NCBI GenBank assembly: GCA_049999765.1
Contig: JBNGIQ010009279.1
Coordinates: 186,313 to 227,019 of the forward strand
Origin: Phaeoceros laevis
Taxonomy: Eukaryota > Anthocerotophyta > Anthocerotopsida > Notothyladales
Length of the DNA stretch: 40,707 nt
Direction: 5' to 3'
A model generated the notes under the pieces. The model saw nothing but the letters and a program-made list of their open reading frames with translations. It made no database searches and was not told where the DNA came from. Both the position numbers and the translations under genes were made by a program. Shown piece by piece: positions 1-10,774 of this stretch. The number at the start of each line of letters is the position of its first letter. The first letter of the stretch is position 1.

Positions 1-2167
1 CCCGGTTCTTACCCACCTTAGCCGGCCCGCGGCCTATTACTGCACCCCGCCAATGCGTCAAGGCCAGCTGGGCACCGGCCGAGCTATTATTATCTATTAG
101 AGGATGCTATTACGCCGCTTCTGCTGGCCAAATTAGGTGCATCAGGTGTGTGTGTGTGACACTATCGTGGCAAAACAGGGCCCCGCCAAACGTCCACTCC
201 CCGGTTCGAATTTTTTCGAACACTTCTTCAACAGCCGTGCGGGCGGGCTTCTAGCTGGCTGGCTGGTTGGGTCATGAGCTGGGGTGGGGCCCGCCACCAC
301 CCCGTCCCATGCCTCGAGCATTCATTGCGTTTCGTTTACCGTTTACCATTTACCTGCTTTCTCTGCTTCTCCGTTACCGGCCGGTCCGGTCAGATTTTCC
401 GAGTTTTAATAATGTAATTAATCCCACAGCCAGTGCCCTTTACGGTAATCACTAAGGATTCGATGCCGAGAAATCGTCAGCAGGTAGACTGGAGTAGTAG
501 TAGGGGTGAGAAATCCCCTTCAAGCAACAAACACCCACACACGGCCAGCTGGAGGCCACTTTCTTTATTTGAAAGAAGTCTACTTACCTCGAACGGACGA
601 ATCGACGATGGAAGACACACAGCAACAACAGAAACGCAATGACTTTGGTTTAAAGGGAAGGGAGGAACGAAGAAAAGCAAGGGCGGCATTCGTCAAATGC
701 AAGGTGTCCCGATTCCCGACCCGCGCCAACCAGCTCATCGGCTCCCTCCAAAGGAACATTCCCGGCTCGAGGAAATAAAGAAACCAAAGCGCCAGCGAAG
801 CAGACGACGCTGGCAGTTAGGAGAAAGCCGAGAGCTGGTGCTCCTCTTCCCGGACATGTGTCGCTTGCTAAATCCGAGAAGCTGCCGGGATCGGAATGCA
901 GCGCACTCTTCTACCTACTCTCCGAGCACCACTGCCAGACGTGGGCCGCGGACTGCACCAGCCGTGAACCGGGGGCAGCAGCCGGGAAACAGGCCCATCT
1001 CGGTGTTCAAGTGAGAGTGCACCGTCCTGGACTCGCGGCCCGGGCCGGACCGGACCGGGCCGGCGCGCATTGACTGCCGGTGCCGGTCACAGCCGGTGCC
1101 GTCCCCTTTCTCGTATGTTTCTGGCATGCGCCCGCGCCGGGACGGACGACCCGGGCTAGTCGGGAAGCGGGCATGTGGCATGCCTGGCTGTCGTTGGCGT
1201 GACCGTCTTTTACTTTGTTTTGTTTTCTTTTCCCCTTTTCGTTTTTGTTTCGCTGCTTTTTTCTGCAGGCTGCTTGCTTGGCTTTGCCGCCAAGTTGCCA
1301 TTCTGCCGCCGTGTGTGCGCACATGTTGGTAAGAGCTAGAGCAGTGTGCGTAAGTGTACGACGGGGCCTTCCATGTGATGACCAGGTGACCACAACCAGC
1401 AAGCTGTAAAGAAGGAAAGAAGGAATCTGGATGTGGCAGAAGCCAGGCTGCCCGGGTGGGATTTTATGGGGGCCCGGGCTCCCGCCCCGGCGCGTTTCGC
1501 TTCTTTGGATACTCCCTCCTTACTCCTGACTGTCCTTGACTGGCTACTGACATAACATCGCTGACACTCTAGATAATAGGCCACAGGCATCTCCTCCTCG
1601 CCCAGCTGTCCGGTTCCTTGCCTTTGCGAGCTGCCAAAAGCACTGCTCGTACCATACCATGTAACCATGTACCATCATACATGGCCTGGCCTGGCAATGC
1701 CATATCAGGTCACTGTCGTGCCAACGGCCGAGACAAGCACACGGACATATCCCATCACATACAGCTGGCCGGGCCGCTTTGCGAGCTACAAGCAACTTCA
1801 GAGCATAGGCAGGCAGGCCATCAACTCATTCCAGAGCATACACACCAGAGCACCACCACTCCACTACACTGACAGAGCACCACCACAGCACAACAGACAG
1901 ACGTTTCACCCTATCCTGCAACACACGTTTCTTTACCCTTACTACTCATCTCTTGCAAATGGGGGAACAGACAAAGATGGCTGTCCTCCTCCATGTGCTG
2001 CTTGTGGTGGTCACAATCGCAGAGGGCATGTATGTGTGTGTGTAGTGTCCGGACCCAAGCAAATTAATAAGACTAACCTACACTGGTCTAACCAAAAACC
2101 GCTTCTCCTGCAACAAAACTTCCACGCACCCATGGACACCCATGGACACGCATACCAACGAGGTGGC
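1..2167. other. Intergenic region without a recognisable gene
   Basis: No open reading frame here resembles a known family. The ORFs that exist overlap each other on both strands and are biased by GC-rich or simple-sequence composition. A short TG run lies near 147-157 and a small duplicated ATGGACACCC-type repeat lies near 2130-2150. The right end must contain the 3' UTR of the P5A ATPase gene, whose stop codon is at 2170-2168 on the minus strand. An upstream gene's promoter or UTR could extend into the left part, but nothing in the window shows it. Confidence 0.5.
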
Positions 2168-5100
2168 CTACTCCAGCTTCTTGTCATCGCCCTCCCCTGC
2201 CTTCCTCCGCTGCTTTGGCCGAAGAGTGGGCATTCTTGCAGGGAACAGACGCCTGAGAGAGTGTTCCCACACATAGCAACTCACCACCATGGCTGCAGCG
2301 TAGCCCAGCAGGTGGTGCCCAAACGGCTGAGGCAGTGGCACTAATCTCAACCAGTCGTTAAGCCCCCGGAACAGGTCCGACGTGATGGCTGTGAAGAAGA
2401 TGAAGGCCGAGGTGAGGGCCACGTAAAAGGGCCTGTTCTCCCGGATGCTCTGGTTGAAGGGGTGCCCGATGTAGTTCACCGCGAAGGTGGCCACCTGGAT
2501 CATCATGTTGGCCATGTACGACACAGTGTTCACCAAGTTGGGGCTGAACTCCGAGTCCGGCTCGATGCACTCCTCCGGCATGTACGCCTTGGCCCCCCTC
2601 ACCGAGGTGATCAGGAAGGTTATGTGGATGGCGAACTGGCCCAGCAGGGACAGGATGACATAGCTGCTGAAGATGTTGGGGTGCGGCCTCTCTGCAGACA
2701 AAGAATCCAACGGCTTGGCATGGGAGATGAAGAGGAAGAACGCCGCCGTGAAGAGGCCCTGTATGGTGGCCTGCATGTCGCCCAGCTTCACCCCATCCAA
2801 GTACATGACGCTCAGCACATAGGCCGTGGCCAGACAGTTGAGCCCCAGTATCTTGAACATCTGCAGCGTGGTCACCAGGGTGCTCCTGCCCTGCCGGATG
2901 ATGTCCGTCGTCGGCCGCACCGACGCATGCTTGGCGGTGAAGGGAGACGCCATGGATGCATCTCCCAGCCTGACAACAGGGGCACTCTGCCCATCCCCTT
3001 CTGCATTCATATCATCCATCATCCTCTGCAAATTTCTTCTCTGCGACTCTGCAGCATTTAGTGGCCGCCCGCTTGGTGATTGGGCAACTACTCCTGAGCT
3101 GCTTGCATCCTGCTGCTGTCCAGGAGCTGGTAGCCCAAGGTTCGCTGACCGACTCACCACTGCCGAGCTGGTAGATGGTGCAATGGCATTGGAGATGCTT
3201 GCCGTGTTGCTCATGCCACTCCTCGACCTTCTTGGTGTTCTAGAGTGACCTGATGGAAAAAGCCAGCACACAGGTGACGAAATCGTTATAACCAGACAGA
3301 CACCACCAGTATGATTTGCTCCTTAAAATATGAACTAACTTGCTCTGTCCTTTCTGCCGTATTATGAACAAGCAGACTAAATGCTCGAGAGAGAGTACCT
3401 GCCGCTGCGCCAGAAGGTCCAGAGCTGATCGCATTACCCGCACTAGATGTCGAGTTCTGTCCAGCACTTGCTTGAGCTGGCACATTCAATAGTGCAACAC
3501 CCACTTGAGCCTGTGCATAGGTTGGAACACAAGTATATTGTGAACTCCTTCGGACAACTACTTCCCAATACAAATAAGGATTATGGCATGCAAAACCAGT
3601 TCGAACCTGTTTAAGAGCACCAACATCGTTCGTCCCATCCCCACACATAAGAGCTATTCTGCCAGCAGCTCTTAAAGTTGTCAATATGAGCTCCTTCTGG
3701 TCCGGGGCGACCCTAGCAAAAACCTGCAAATCAAATGTATGAGAGAGACCGCAAGCAATCCCTTTTCGCAAAGACGGCAATGACTCGACCCTCGGTATCA
3801 CCTTTGAGAACGGAATGACATTGTGCAAAGCATCAATCCGCTGCAGCATTTCCAGGCCATCACCGGCAATGCAAAGGTCATGGGTTCTGGACAACGAAAA
3901 CACTTCTTCCTCGCTACACAATGCCGACCACAATTTGTACATTAGAAGGCTTATTGACACTGGAGGCAATTTTCAGGACATCAAAACACATGCAAGGGGC
4001 AGCTTCTACGGCTATAAACACAATGCATTTCTAAATGTGATGTTAGATAGCAAAATGTTTCACCTGAATGGAATATGTGTTTCCTCATCTGGAGACAACC
4101 ACTCAAATGCTTCTTGCATCTTGTCATCTCTGATAGGTGTGAGGATCAGTGCTGGACGAGAGACAATATGCACTTGGCCAGCAACATGGCAGGCGGTTAG
4201 GGCCTGATCTCCTGTAATCATGACCTGTACACCAAAGAAATGGACGTTAAGGAAGCGATTATCCAGTGACTGTCCTTGATTCAAATCCTTCGGAAGTTGC
4301 TTTTGGCAGCGGCTCATACAAGGTCATGTGAAGAGTCCTTCAGCTCCTTAAGCACTTCTGCAGAATCGGCCCTCATAGGACATGCAAAGACCTGTAACAC
4401 CCCACAAGAAGGCGCAATGAGAAGTAGCTACTTCAGTTTGATCCATGAGGCACAAGACATGTACAGATATGAGCCACACATAGCATTGTAAGTGGAGGGA
4501 GCAGACATACTGCAAATCCTGCAAAGACAAGGTTACTCTCCACTACATCGCGTTCCAGCTCCCGAGCTTCGGCAACCTGCCAAGAATACGAAGAGTCATG
4601 TAAACAAAAATGACCTACTAGAAAAATTTCAGCAAAGAACATCGTCACTTGAAGTTCAAGTACAAGTACTTACGGCCATATCTGGTAATTCCTTGAAAGC
4701 AAGAGCCAACACTCTCGAGCCCTGGCGAGTGTACTGCTTGTATGTAGTCATGTAGCCCTCGGGCACATGAACTAGCCTCTGCTGGATAGTCTCAGGTGCA
4801 CCCTGCATTAAAAGCAAGAAGGTCGTATGCCACCTGTTTAGTAGGTTAAAGCAAACAGCAACCCACCAGCTGATAATGTCAGAATGCTGACACCAATTTA
4901 CCTTTACGAGTGAGATAAAAGTTTCACCCACACGTCCAACAACAGCCATTCGTTTCAAGTGCGAAGCAAAATGATACCGGTGTATAATCTGCACACCATG
5001 CCCTGTGCCCCTGGAGATACGAGGGCAGATGAGTACAAGAAGAATCGCATCCCTTTAAGGCAATGCAAACACACCCAGATAGCCCATACTGGTGTGGGAA

Positions 5101-8100
5101 ACACTAGTACATGTTGCTCACAAACATGGTAACAGCAAGAAGGTAGGCAGTCCTCACCTCCGAGGAACTGCTTTCTCATCAGCAGTGTATGACCAATCAA
5201 TTCCCTGCAATGCCGCTTTTTCCAGTGGGTCACCAACCTGCACAAACAGCGTGTGCTCAGAAACTTCAATGAATAGACACAATCCCAGGCACCACGACAG
5301 GATAACAGCAAATCCACGTATTGACTATGTAACACAACTGATGTGTCCTTGACGAGAAACTCACCAGCTTGTTATCCACAAACACGAGGGCATGGCATGC
5401 AGCTAGTACATGCACAGTACGTTCGGATAGCCTGCTGGCATCATCCACGACACCAAGGGCCTCCTCCACACCCGCAACACCACGAAATTCCTAGTAGATC
5501 ATTCCAAATTTTTGTGAGAAAGAAACTACAAAGTTCCTGGTTAAAAGCACATTGCATGAACATCATAGAGCATCGATATTGTAGAAAAGCATTGACAAGA
5601 AACAACCAGTGTCCATCATACCATATCGTCGCTGGTCAGGGTTCCCGTCTTGTCAAAGCAACACACATCCACCTATGATGACAAGATGCAAAGTCAGTAC
5701 TCATATGGATTGGACGGCTTAGGCTGCCAGTTCAAGAGAATCGCGGCCACAACACCTTGCCAGCAAAAGGGATCCGGAATGGCTCCGTGCAATATATTCC
5801 TCTTCTCGCCAGCGCAATAAGGGAAGTATTCACAGCAATCGATAGCTCCATAGGCAGCTCAGGGGGAATCACTGATGTGATGATAAAGGAGCAGTGAAGA
5901 AACAGCTTGTACTTACTACGAGTTGGATCTTCTAAGCCCTAAGACAGTGTACAGACACAAGAAGCTTGAGGGGCCTTCACAGCTCAAGTTACTGTGCAGC
6001 TGAGGGGAAGATGCTGGGAAAGGGGTAAGGGGAAATACATACCTGTTTCAAGACATATCCTGCAGCAAATAGAGCAAACACAACCAGGAAAAGAATGAAC
6101 AGCCCACTTTCCCAGTTGTTAGCCGTCACCTGCAACAAGATACACATCCACACAGTGTCTCAACATTTCTGGCACAAAAAAGACTGTCAACGAACTGCTG
6201 CTCAATGAAATAAGTGGCTTTTGCCACATCCACACACGTAACACAGATACTCTTCCTTTTCCAGGTGAGGCAGAACTGAAGACATGAAGCATAGAGCAAA
6301 TTGCAAGCATACCCGTTCAGTAGAAAACAAAATTGTTCGCATCAGCTTCCCTTGACTGGTTTCAAAACCTGTCCGCAGCACGACAGCTAGGCAACCTCCA
6401 TCAGGCGTCTTGAGAAATGCTGCCTGTATCAATTAAAAACTCTGCTTAACACAATAAAACGTACAAAACACACCAGCCAACACTTCAATGACTAGCATCT
6501 GGATTGCCACTAGTCGAACACCCACCTTGTCAGGAGTATGCTGTAGGATTTTTGTGCCACCAAACAGCACATGGTTTTTATCTCGCCGTATGGACAGCCT
6601 TTCACCAAGCTCTCTGCCGACAATTGGTCCCTGAAGGACAAAAAGCCACCGTACATACTTGAAGTTCAAGCACTGAAACCTCATAGACCTTCATGTTACA
6701 TCTTAATTAAAAAAATCCACAGCTACCTTCCACTGGGGTGTGGATTCCCCTGTCAATAGTGCTTCATTTGCGATAGCACTGCCTGCTATCAGCAACATAT
6801 CAGCTGGAACTGTCCTCTCCTCGCTTCCAGTTCCAGTTGGTCTGCCAATCGACACAACATCCCCAGGTAGAAGATCTATTCCAGACATTTTGACCCACCT
6901 GGGACAGTAGACACAGCCTTGTATTAGACAACAAAAAAATCCATCTTAATGCCAGACTTCAAGACTACATGAGAATTGCGTCTTACTTTCCACCTCGGTG
7001 CACCATAAGAGTCTGCGTGTCCACACGGACCCTCCTAAGCTCTGTCAGGGTCTTCAAGCGGCTCTTCACTACAGTGGACTCAAATAAAATAAGCATGAAA
7101 AGCGTGAACATGCTGTGGTACCAGTACTCATCTAGGCACCAGAGGCCCACACAGAAAACCTGCCAAACATTGTGAAGGGTAAGAACTCATTTGAGTGCCC
7201 ACATGTGTTCCTATAGCTAGAGCTAGACGTGGAATCAACCCAGACTGCACCTGGAAAACAAAGAAGGGCTCCAGCATGTGCTCCTTCATCAACTGCTGGA
7301 AAGTGGGTTGAGGAAACTCAAAGCTGCAAGCACCAAGAGATCATGGTCACATGATTCCAGTCGAGAACAAACCTGTACCACCCTTGGTATTGGGAGGAAC
7401 CAAAAGATAGCGATAAAAGACAAGAAGCCGAATTTTTCACACACATGTTCCGTCCCCATTTTTCCAAAGCCATTTGAGCTTTGGCTTCTGATCCATATCC
7501 TGTGTTCTTGATGTAGTTCCCAAAGCTCTGTTTTGAAGGGTAATCCAGCTTGCGAAACTTCTGCTGTTCTTCCTCGTAGATGAAACGCTGCTTCCGATAC
7601 TCAAAGCCAAATTCGTCATCAGAGGACCCAAACAATTGCTTAGCCTGAAGGCTTTCACGGCCACCACCCTACACCAAAGGGACAAAAGAATTAGCTTAAA
7701 AAGGATTCCACACTCTACAACCTCGGAAAGGTACCATTTGGCAGAGATACAGCTGTCACAATCGAGTCAGGCAGTAGAGCCAGGCAGAATGCAGCCAGCC
7801 CAAGACTGACCAGATTCTTTTGGTGTTCCAAAAGGACAACTTCTTTGGAGCCAGAAAATTTGGAAGGCACAACTTTGCATATATCTGCTTCAGTAATATC
7901 CTTGACCTGCCAGAGCGCAGCAACAACTGATCAAAGAGAGAATACACAAACACATATTGTAATCAAACCCACAAGACACTACCACGAACTCCGATTCAAA
8001 AACAGGAAGTAATTCCTGATGTGCGAAGCCCGAGCAAGACCGGCAAAACCAAATCAAAACGAAACAATAAGGGGAAAGACTAAGTGTATGCAGGGGAATA

Positions 8101-8404
8101 TGCTCAAAGAGTACTCTTTATCTCAAGCAGTCTAGAGATGAAGGATCGATGCGCTGACCTTGCTAGCTTGCACAAAACAGCGAAAATCGACTGACCACGC
8201 AGTAAATAGGAAGCTCAATATGTGGAGGACAATTAAAGTCCCCAGAATTATGGTGGCATCCGTGAAGTCGAGATTAGGTGTGGCAAAAACTAGCCACGTG
8301 CCATAGAATATTGCGAAGGGCCATATGTTCAGCCGCCAAAACAAAGGCCTCCACCTTAATAGCTCCACCTCCTTCACAACCTTGCCATCCACCGACACCC
8401 TCAT
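2168..8404 (-). CDS. MIA: P5A-type P-type ATPase (ATP13A1/Spf1/MIA family), 22 exons
   Basis: Endoplasmic-reticulum P5A ATPase. Members remove mistargeted or misoriented transmembrane helices from the ER; the Arabidopsis member is MIA/PDR2, needed for pollen and phosphate responses. Exons (minus): 8404-8159, 7906-7811, 7668-7445, 7323-7251, 7159-6987, 6898-6727, 6630-6526, 6423-6313, 6129-6043, 5938-5756, 5672-5622, 5490-5365, 5237-5158, 5010-4902, 4802-4674, 4576-4511, 4391-4320, 4224-4064, 3913-3802, 3723-3607, 3510-3399, 3249-2168. They sum to 1228 codons plus stop. Visible motifs: actuator LLTGEST (about residue 320), PPELP in TM4 (454-458), phosphorylation site DKTGTLT (Asp about 497), MITGDQ, and hinge [11 protein letters not shown] (820 onward). 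All catalytic residues are present. The last exon (361 codons) carries the C-terminal membrane helices. Between the ALLN segment and the conserved C-terminal region is a Ser/Ala/Gln-rich linker. The exon 2 donor is the least certain boundary. It is divergent with the pTAC7-like gene. Confidence 0.96.
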
Positions 8405-9040
8405 TTTTCTTCCGCTTCTGACGAAGCAATAAGGGCATCCAAATCGCCTAGGGAAATAACGCTGGGCCCTCCGTTTTCCAGCTAAATCTATACACTTCTA
8501 CCATGTCGCACCCATGTTGTCGATACCTCCAGAATTCTCCAACTGCCTGTTCAGGTGTTGTTGTGCAACCAGTAAAACTGATCTAAGCTTAACCTATGCC
8601 CCTCCTGCAGCATCAAATCCAATACCAATCCCAACCCCCCCTTGCAGGCGATGAAGCCAGCTCTAACCTCCAACCAATCTAAGGTTGTTCCCACGTCGAT
8701 TTATCGATCAGAACCAAGAACCTCCCATTCTCGAGGGATCGGCAATCTTCCCGAGCTGATCCAAGAATCTTACTTCCTGACTCGCGAGCGAGATGAAGTC
8801 CAAGCCATGCCTAACAGCCAAGAACCTGCCAACAGGAAGTCCGACCAGGATAGGCAAATTTTTGAAGATCTGACAGCGAATTTCAGATCTGTGGGCTGGA
8901 AACGTCAGATCACGGCGGTGTTATGGAGCTGACGCCTTCCACATATGGAGAAACACGTATAGCGAGTGACTTTGCCTCATTGAATATTCAAGCCACCCTA
9001 AGCGCCTGTAGCTTTCGTAGACGATTCGGCGGCTAGTCCG
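8405..9040. promoter_or_regulatory. Divergent promoter region between P5A ATPase and pTAC7-like genes
   Basis: The two start codons are 636 bp apart and point away from each other, so this interval must hold both promoters and 5' UTRs. A TGGGCC element at 8463-8468 matches the plant site II (TCP-binding) core, often found near the start of nuclear genes for organelle and ribosome proteins. A 96-codon ORF at 8642-8932 has no recognisable similarity and is most likely UTR or chance. I see no clear TATA box. Confidence 0.5.
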
Positions 9041-9624
9041 ATGGCTATGGCAGCTGCGTTTGCCAACTTCGCAGCAGCGGCTGCAGGACAAGCGGGACCA
9101 CCCCGGAAGGAAAGCACCGAACCGGGAAACTCCAAGCTAACTGGCACAACTGGGAATAGGTCGGCGAGCTTCAGGCGTAGGCGAGCTGTAAGACATTTTT
9201 GTGCCCACTTTGGTATATGCTCTGCTTCGCTGTCATCTTGCTGTCAGTGAGCTGACACAAATTCCTCTTCCATCAGCGTAGAAGAGATCCAAGGTTGGAT
9301 GAGGTGGAAGAGAAGTTCCCGTACCCAGAAGTGCAGAGACGGATGCTGAGGCAGGAGGGAAGACAGATTCTCATAGACGTAGAGCGCCTCATTGCCCAGT
9401 CGTCCAACAAGTACGGGCTTGCTATTCAAATAGCTGAAGAAGCCACTGAGTACTTAAGGAATAACAAGGAAGCGGCACTGACTCGCAAACCAGTTCTGAA
9501 AGCCATCTCGGACAGGATCAACGACGGTGCTGGTGAAATGGTGACAGATGCATACCTGGACACTTTCGAGGAGGATTACAGCAAGTACAAGAATCTTGAC
9601 CAGGAGGAGTCCAAGGGGAATTAG
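9041..9624 (+). CDS. pTAC7-like protein (plastid transcriptionally active chromosome component)
   Basis: Two exons, 9041-9187 and 9277-9624, encode 164 aa; Arabidopsis pTAC7 is about the same size. pTAC7 is associated with the plastid-encoded RNA polymerase complex and is needed for chloroplast gene expression. The exon junction joins FRRRRA to RRRDPRLDEVEEKF. The following segment, with the pattern EGRQILIDVERLI then AEEATEYLRNN then ISDRINDGAG, matches what I recall of pTAC7 (GKLLTLDIERLL, AAEAKEYVDNN, SNRVNDAG). The N-terminus is Ala-rich (FANFAAAAAGQ) and could be a short transit peptide. An in-frame stop lies upstream and no earlier ATG precedes it, which supports the start. Splice sites are GCT|GTAAGA and CATCAG|CGT. 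The assignment rests on motif memory, so it is moderate. Confidence 0.62.
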
Positions 9625-10774
9625 TGGACGACAAAAGGAGTATCAGCCAACAAGGTGTCTACTTGCTCAATCTATGTTATGCCTGCATGTTTCCTGTAGC
9701 TCGTGAGCCTTAGAATGTTTCTTGTAAACACTGAGCATACTCAAGACTTGTGTTGCTTGAGTATCACTCTCGTAGTAACATGTTAAAACTGTAAATTCTG
9801 GTTTGCAGGCTGGTATGTATATCACTGGGGTCTGAGATGTGAAGCGTGACTATCGGACCCGCAGATGAGCCATTTGACTGAGACTTGAGCATGGCGCACT
9901 TTTTCCTCCAGGAAGAGAGCTTTGTAGGTGTAGTTGAAGTTTTGCTTATCAGTTCTCGGAGTTTGCTGGCTCTCGACTCTTCCGAGATAATCTCTTTTTG
10001 TTTTTACTTGGTCCTCGTGTTTTGCAGTACTTCCTTGAAATCAGCTCATGTGGAATACAAGGTCTTTGGGCACGAAGTACAGATACTGTTTTGCAAGCCG
10101 TTCCGGCTAGTCCTTCCCTTGTTTTGCTAGTTGCAATTAGTCGAGACGGTATTCAGGATATATACAGAAAATGGGTTGCAGTCTGGCTGCTCAAAGTGGC
10201 CTATTGCAGTTGTGCAGAAGTCTGCTCAGCCAGTTCAGCTGAACAGTGTTCAACAGATATGGGTAACGCTGTCGTTATTACGACAGGGCGGGAAGGGCTC
10301 TTTATTCCTGCTGCACTGGACGACCATGCTCCGTTATAATGGTAGCCACATTCCACCTCCGACAAAGATGACGAATTGTTCAGAATTCACTGCACCTTGC
10401 GATTGCCCGTTCCACCTCATTACACATCAGCCTGCGGACGACAGCGCCTCCGAGCCTGCACATGTGCGCACGGAGAGAGGAAACCGACAGCTCTATCAAC
10501 AGATAGTGTTAACCTCCAAGCGGACTCCCAACACGAAATTAGTCGAGTTGGCCATTAGTCCGTTCACCATGCTGAAAAGCATCAAACCCCCAGGGATTCT
10601 TGTACCTCTTTGCGCACGAACGGCTCCATCTTGAGAACACTGTTCACCTCAAATGTGCCAGGTGGCTTCTGTGGTTACGGACATCACCACATCGAAAGGT
10701 GTGTCAACTTCTGGAAATCGCACACTGCAGTACTCTTTTGCAAGACTCGGACTCTGCGGATCTTATCTTGCGCC
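9625..10774. other. Convergent intergenic region (3' ends of pTAC7-like and PPR genes)
   Basis: About 1.15 kb between two stop codons that face each other. It should contain both 3' UTRs. ORFs of 80-167 codons on the plus strand (for example 10131-10634) have no recognisable domain, overlap in different frames and look like chance reading frames. I see no repeat or RNA gene. Confidence 0.5.

Noticed and set aside
915-1402. Overlapping minus-strand ORFs of 131-135 codons near the left end
   Set aside because: Both overlap plus-strand ORFs, are Lys/Arg-biased from composition and match no family.
1667-2344. 225-codon plus-strand ORF downstream of the P5A ATPase stop
   Set aside because: It partly overlaps the ATPase last exon in antisense, has no domain, and is rich in His/Gln from CAC/ACA simple sequence; more likely chance.
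10131-10634. 167-codon plus-strand ORF between the pTAC7-like and PPR genes
   Set aside because: No recognisable motif, overlaps other ORFs in different frames, and sits where two 3' UTRs are expected.
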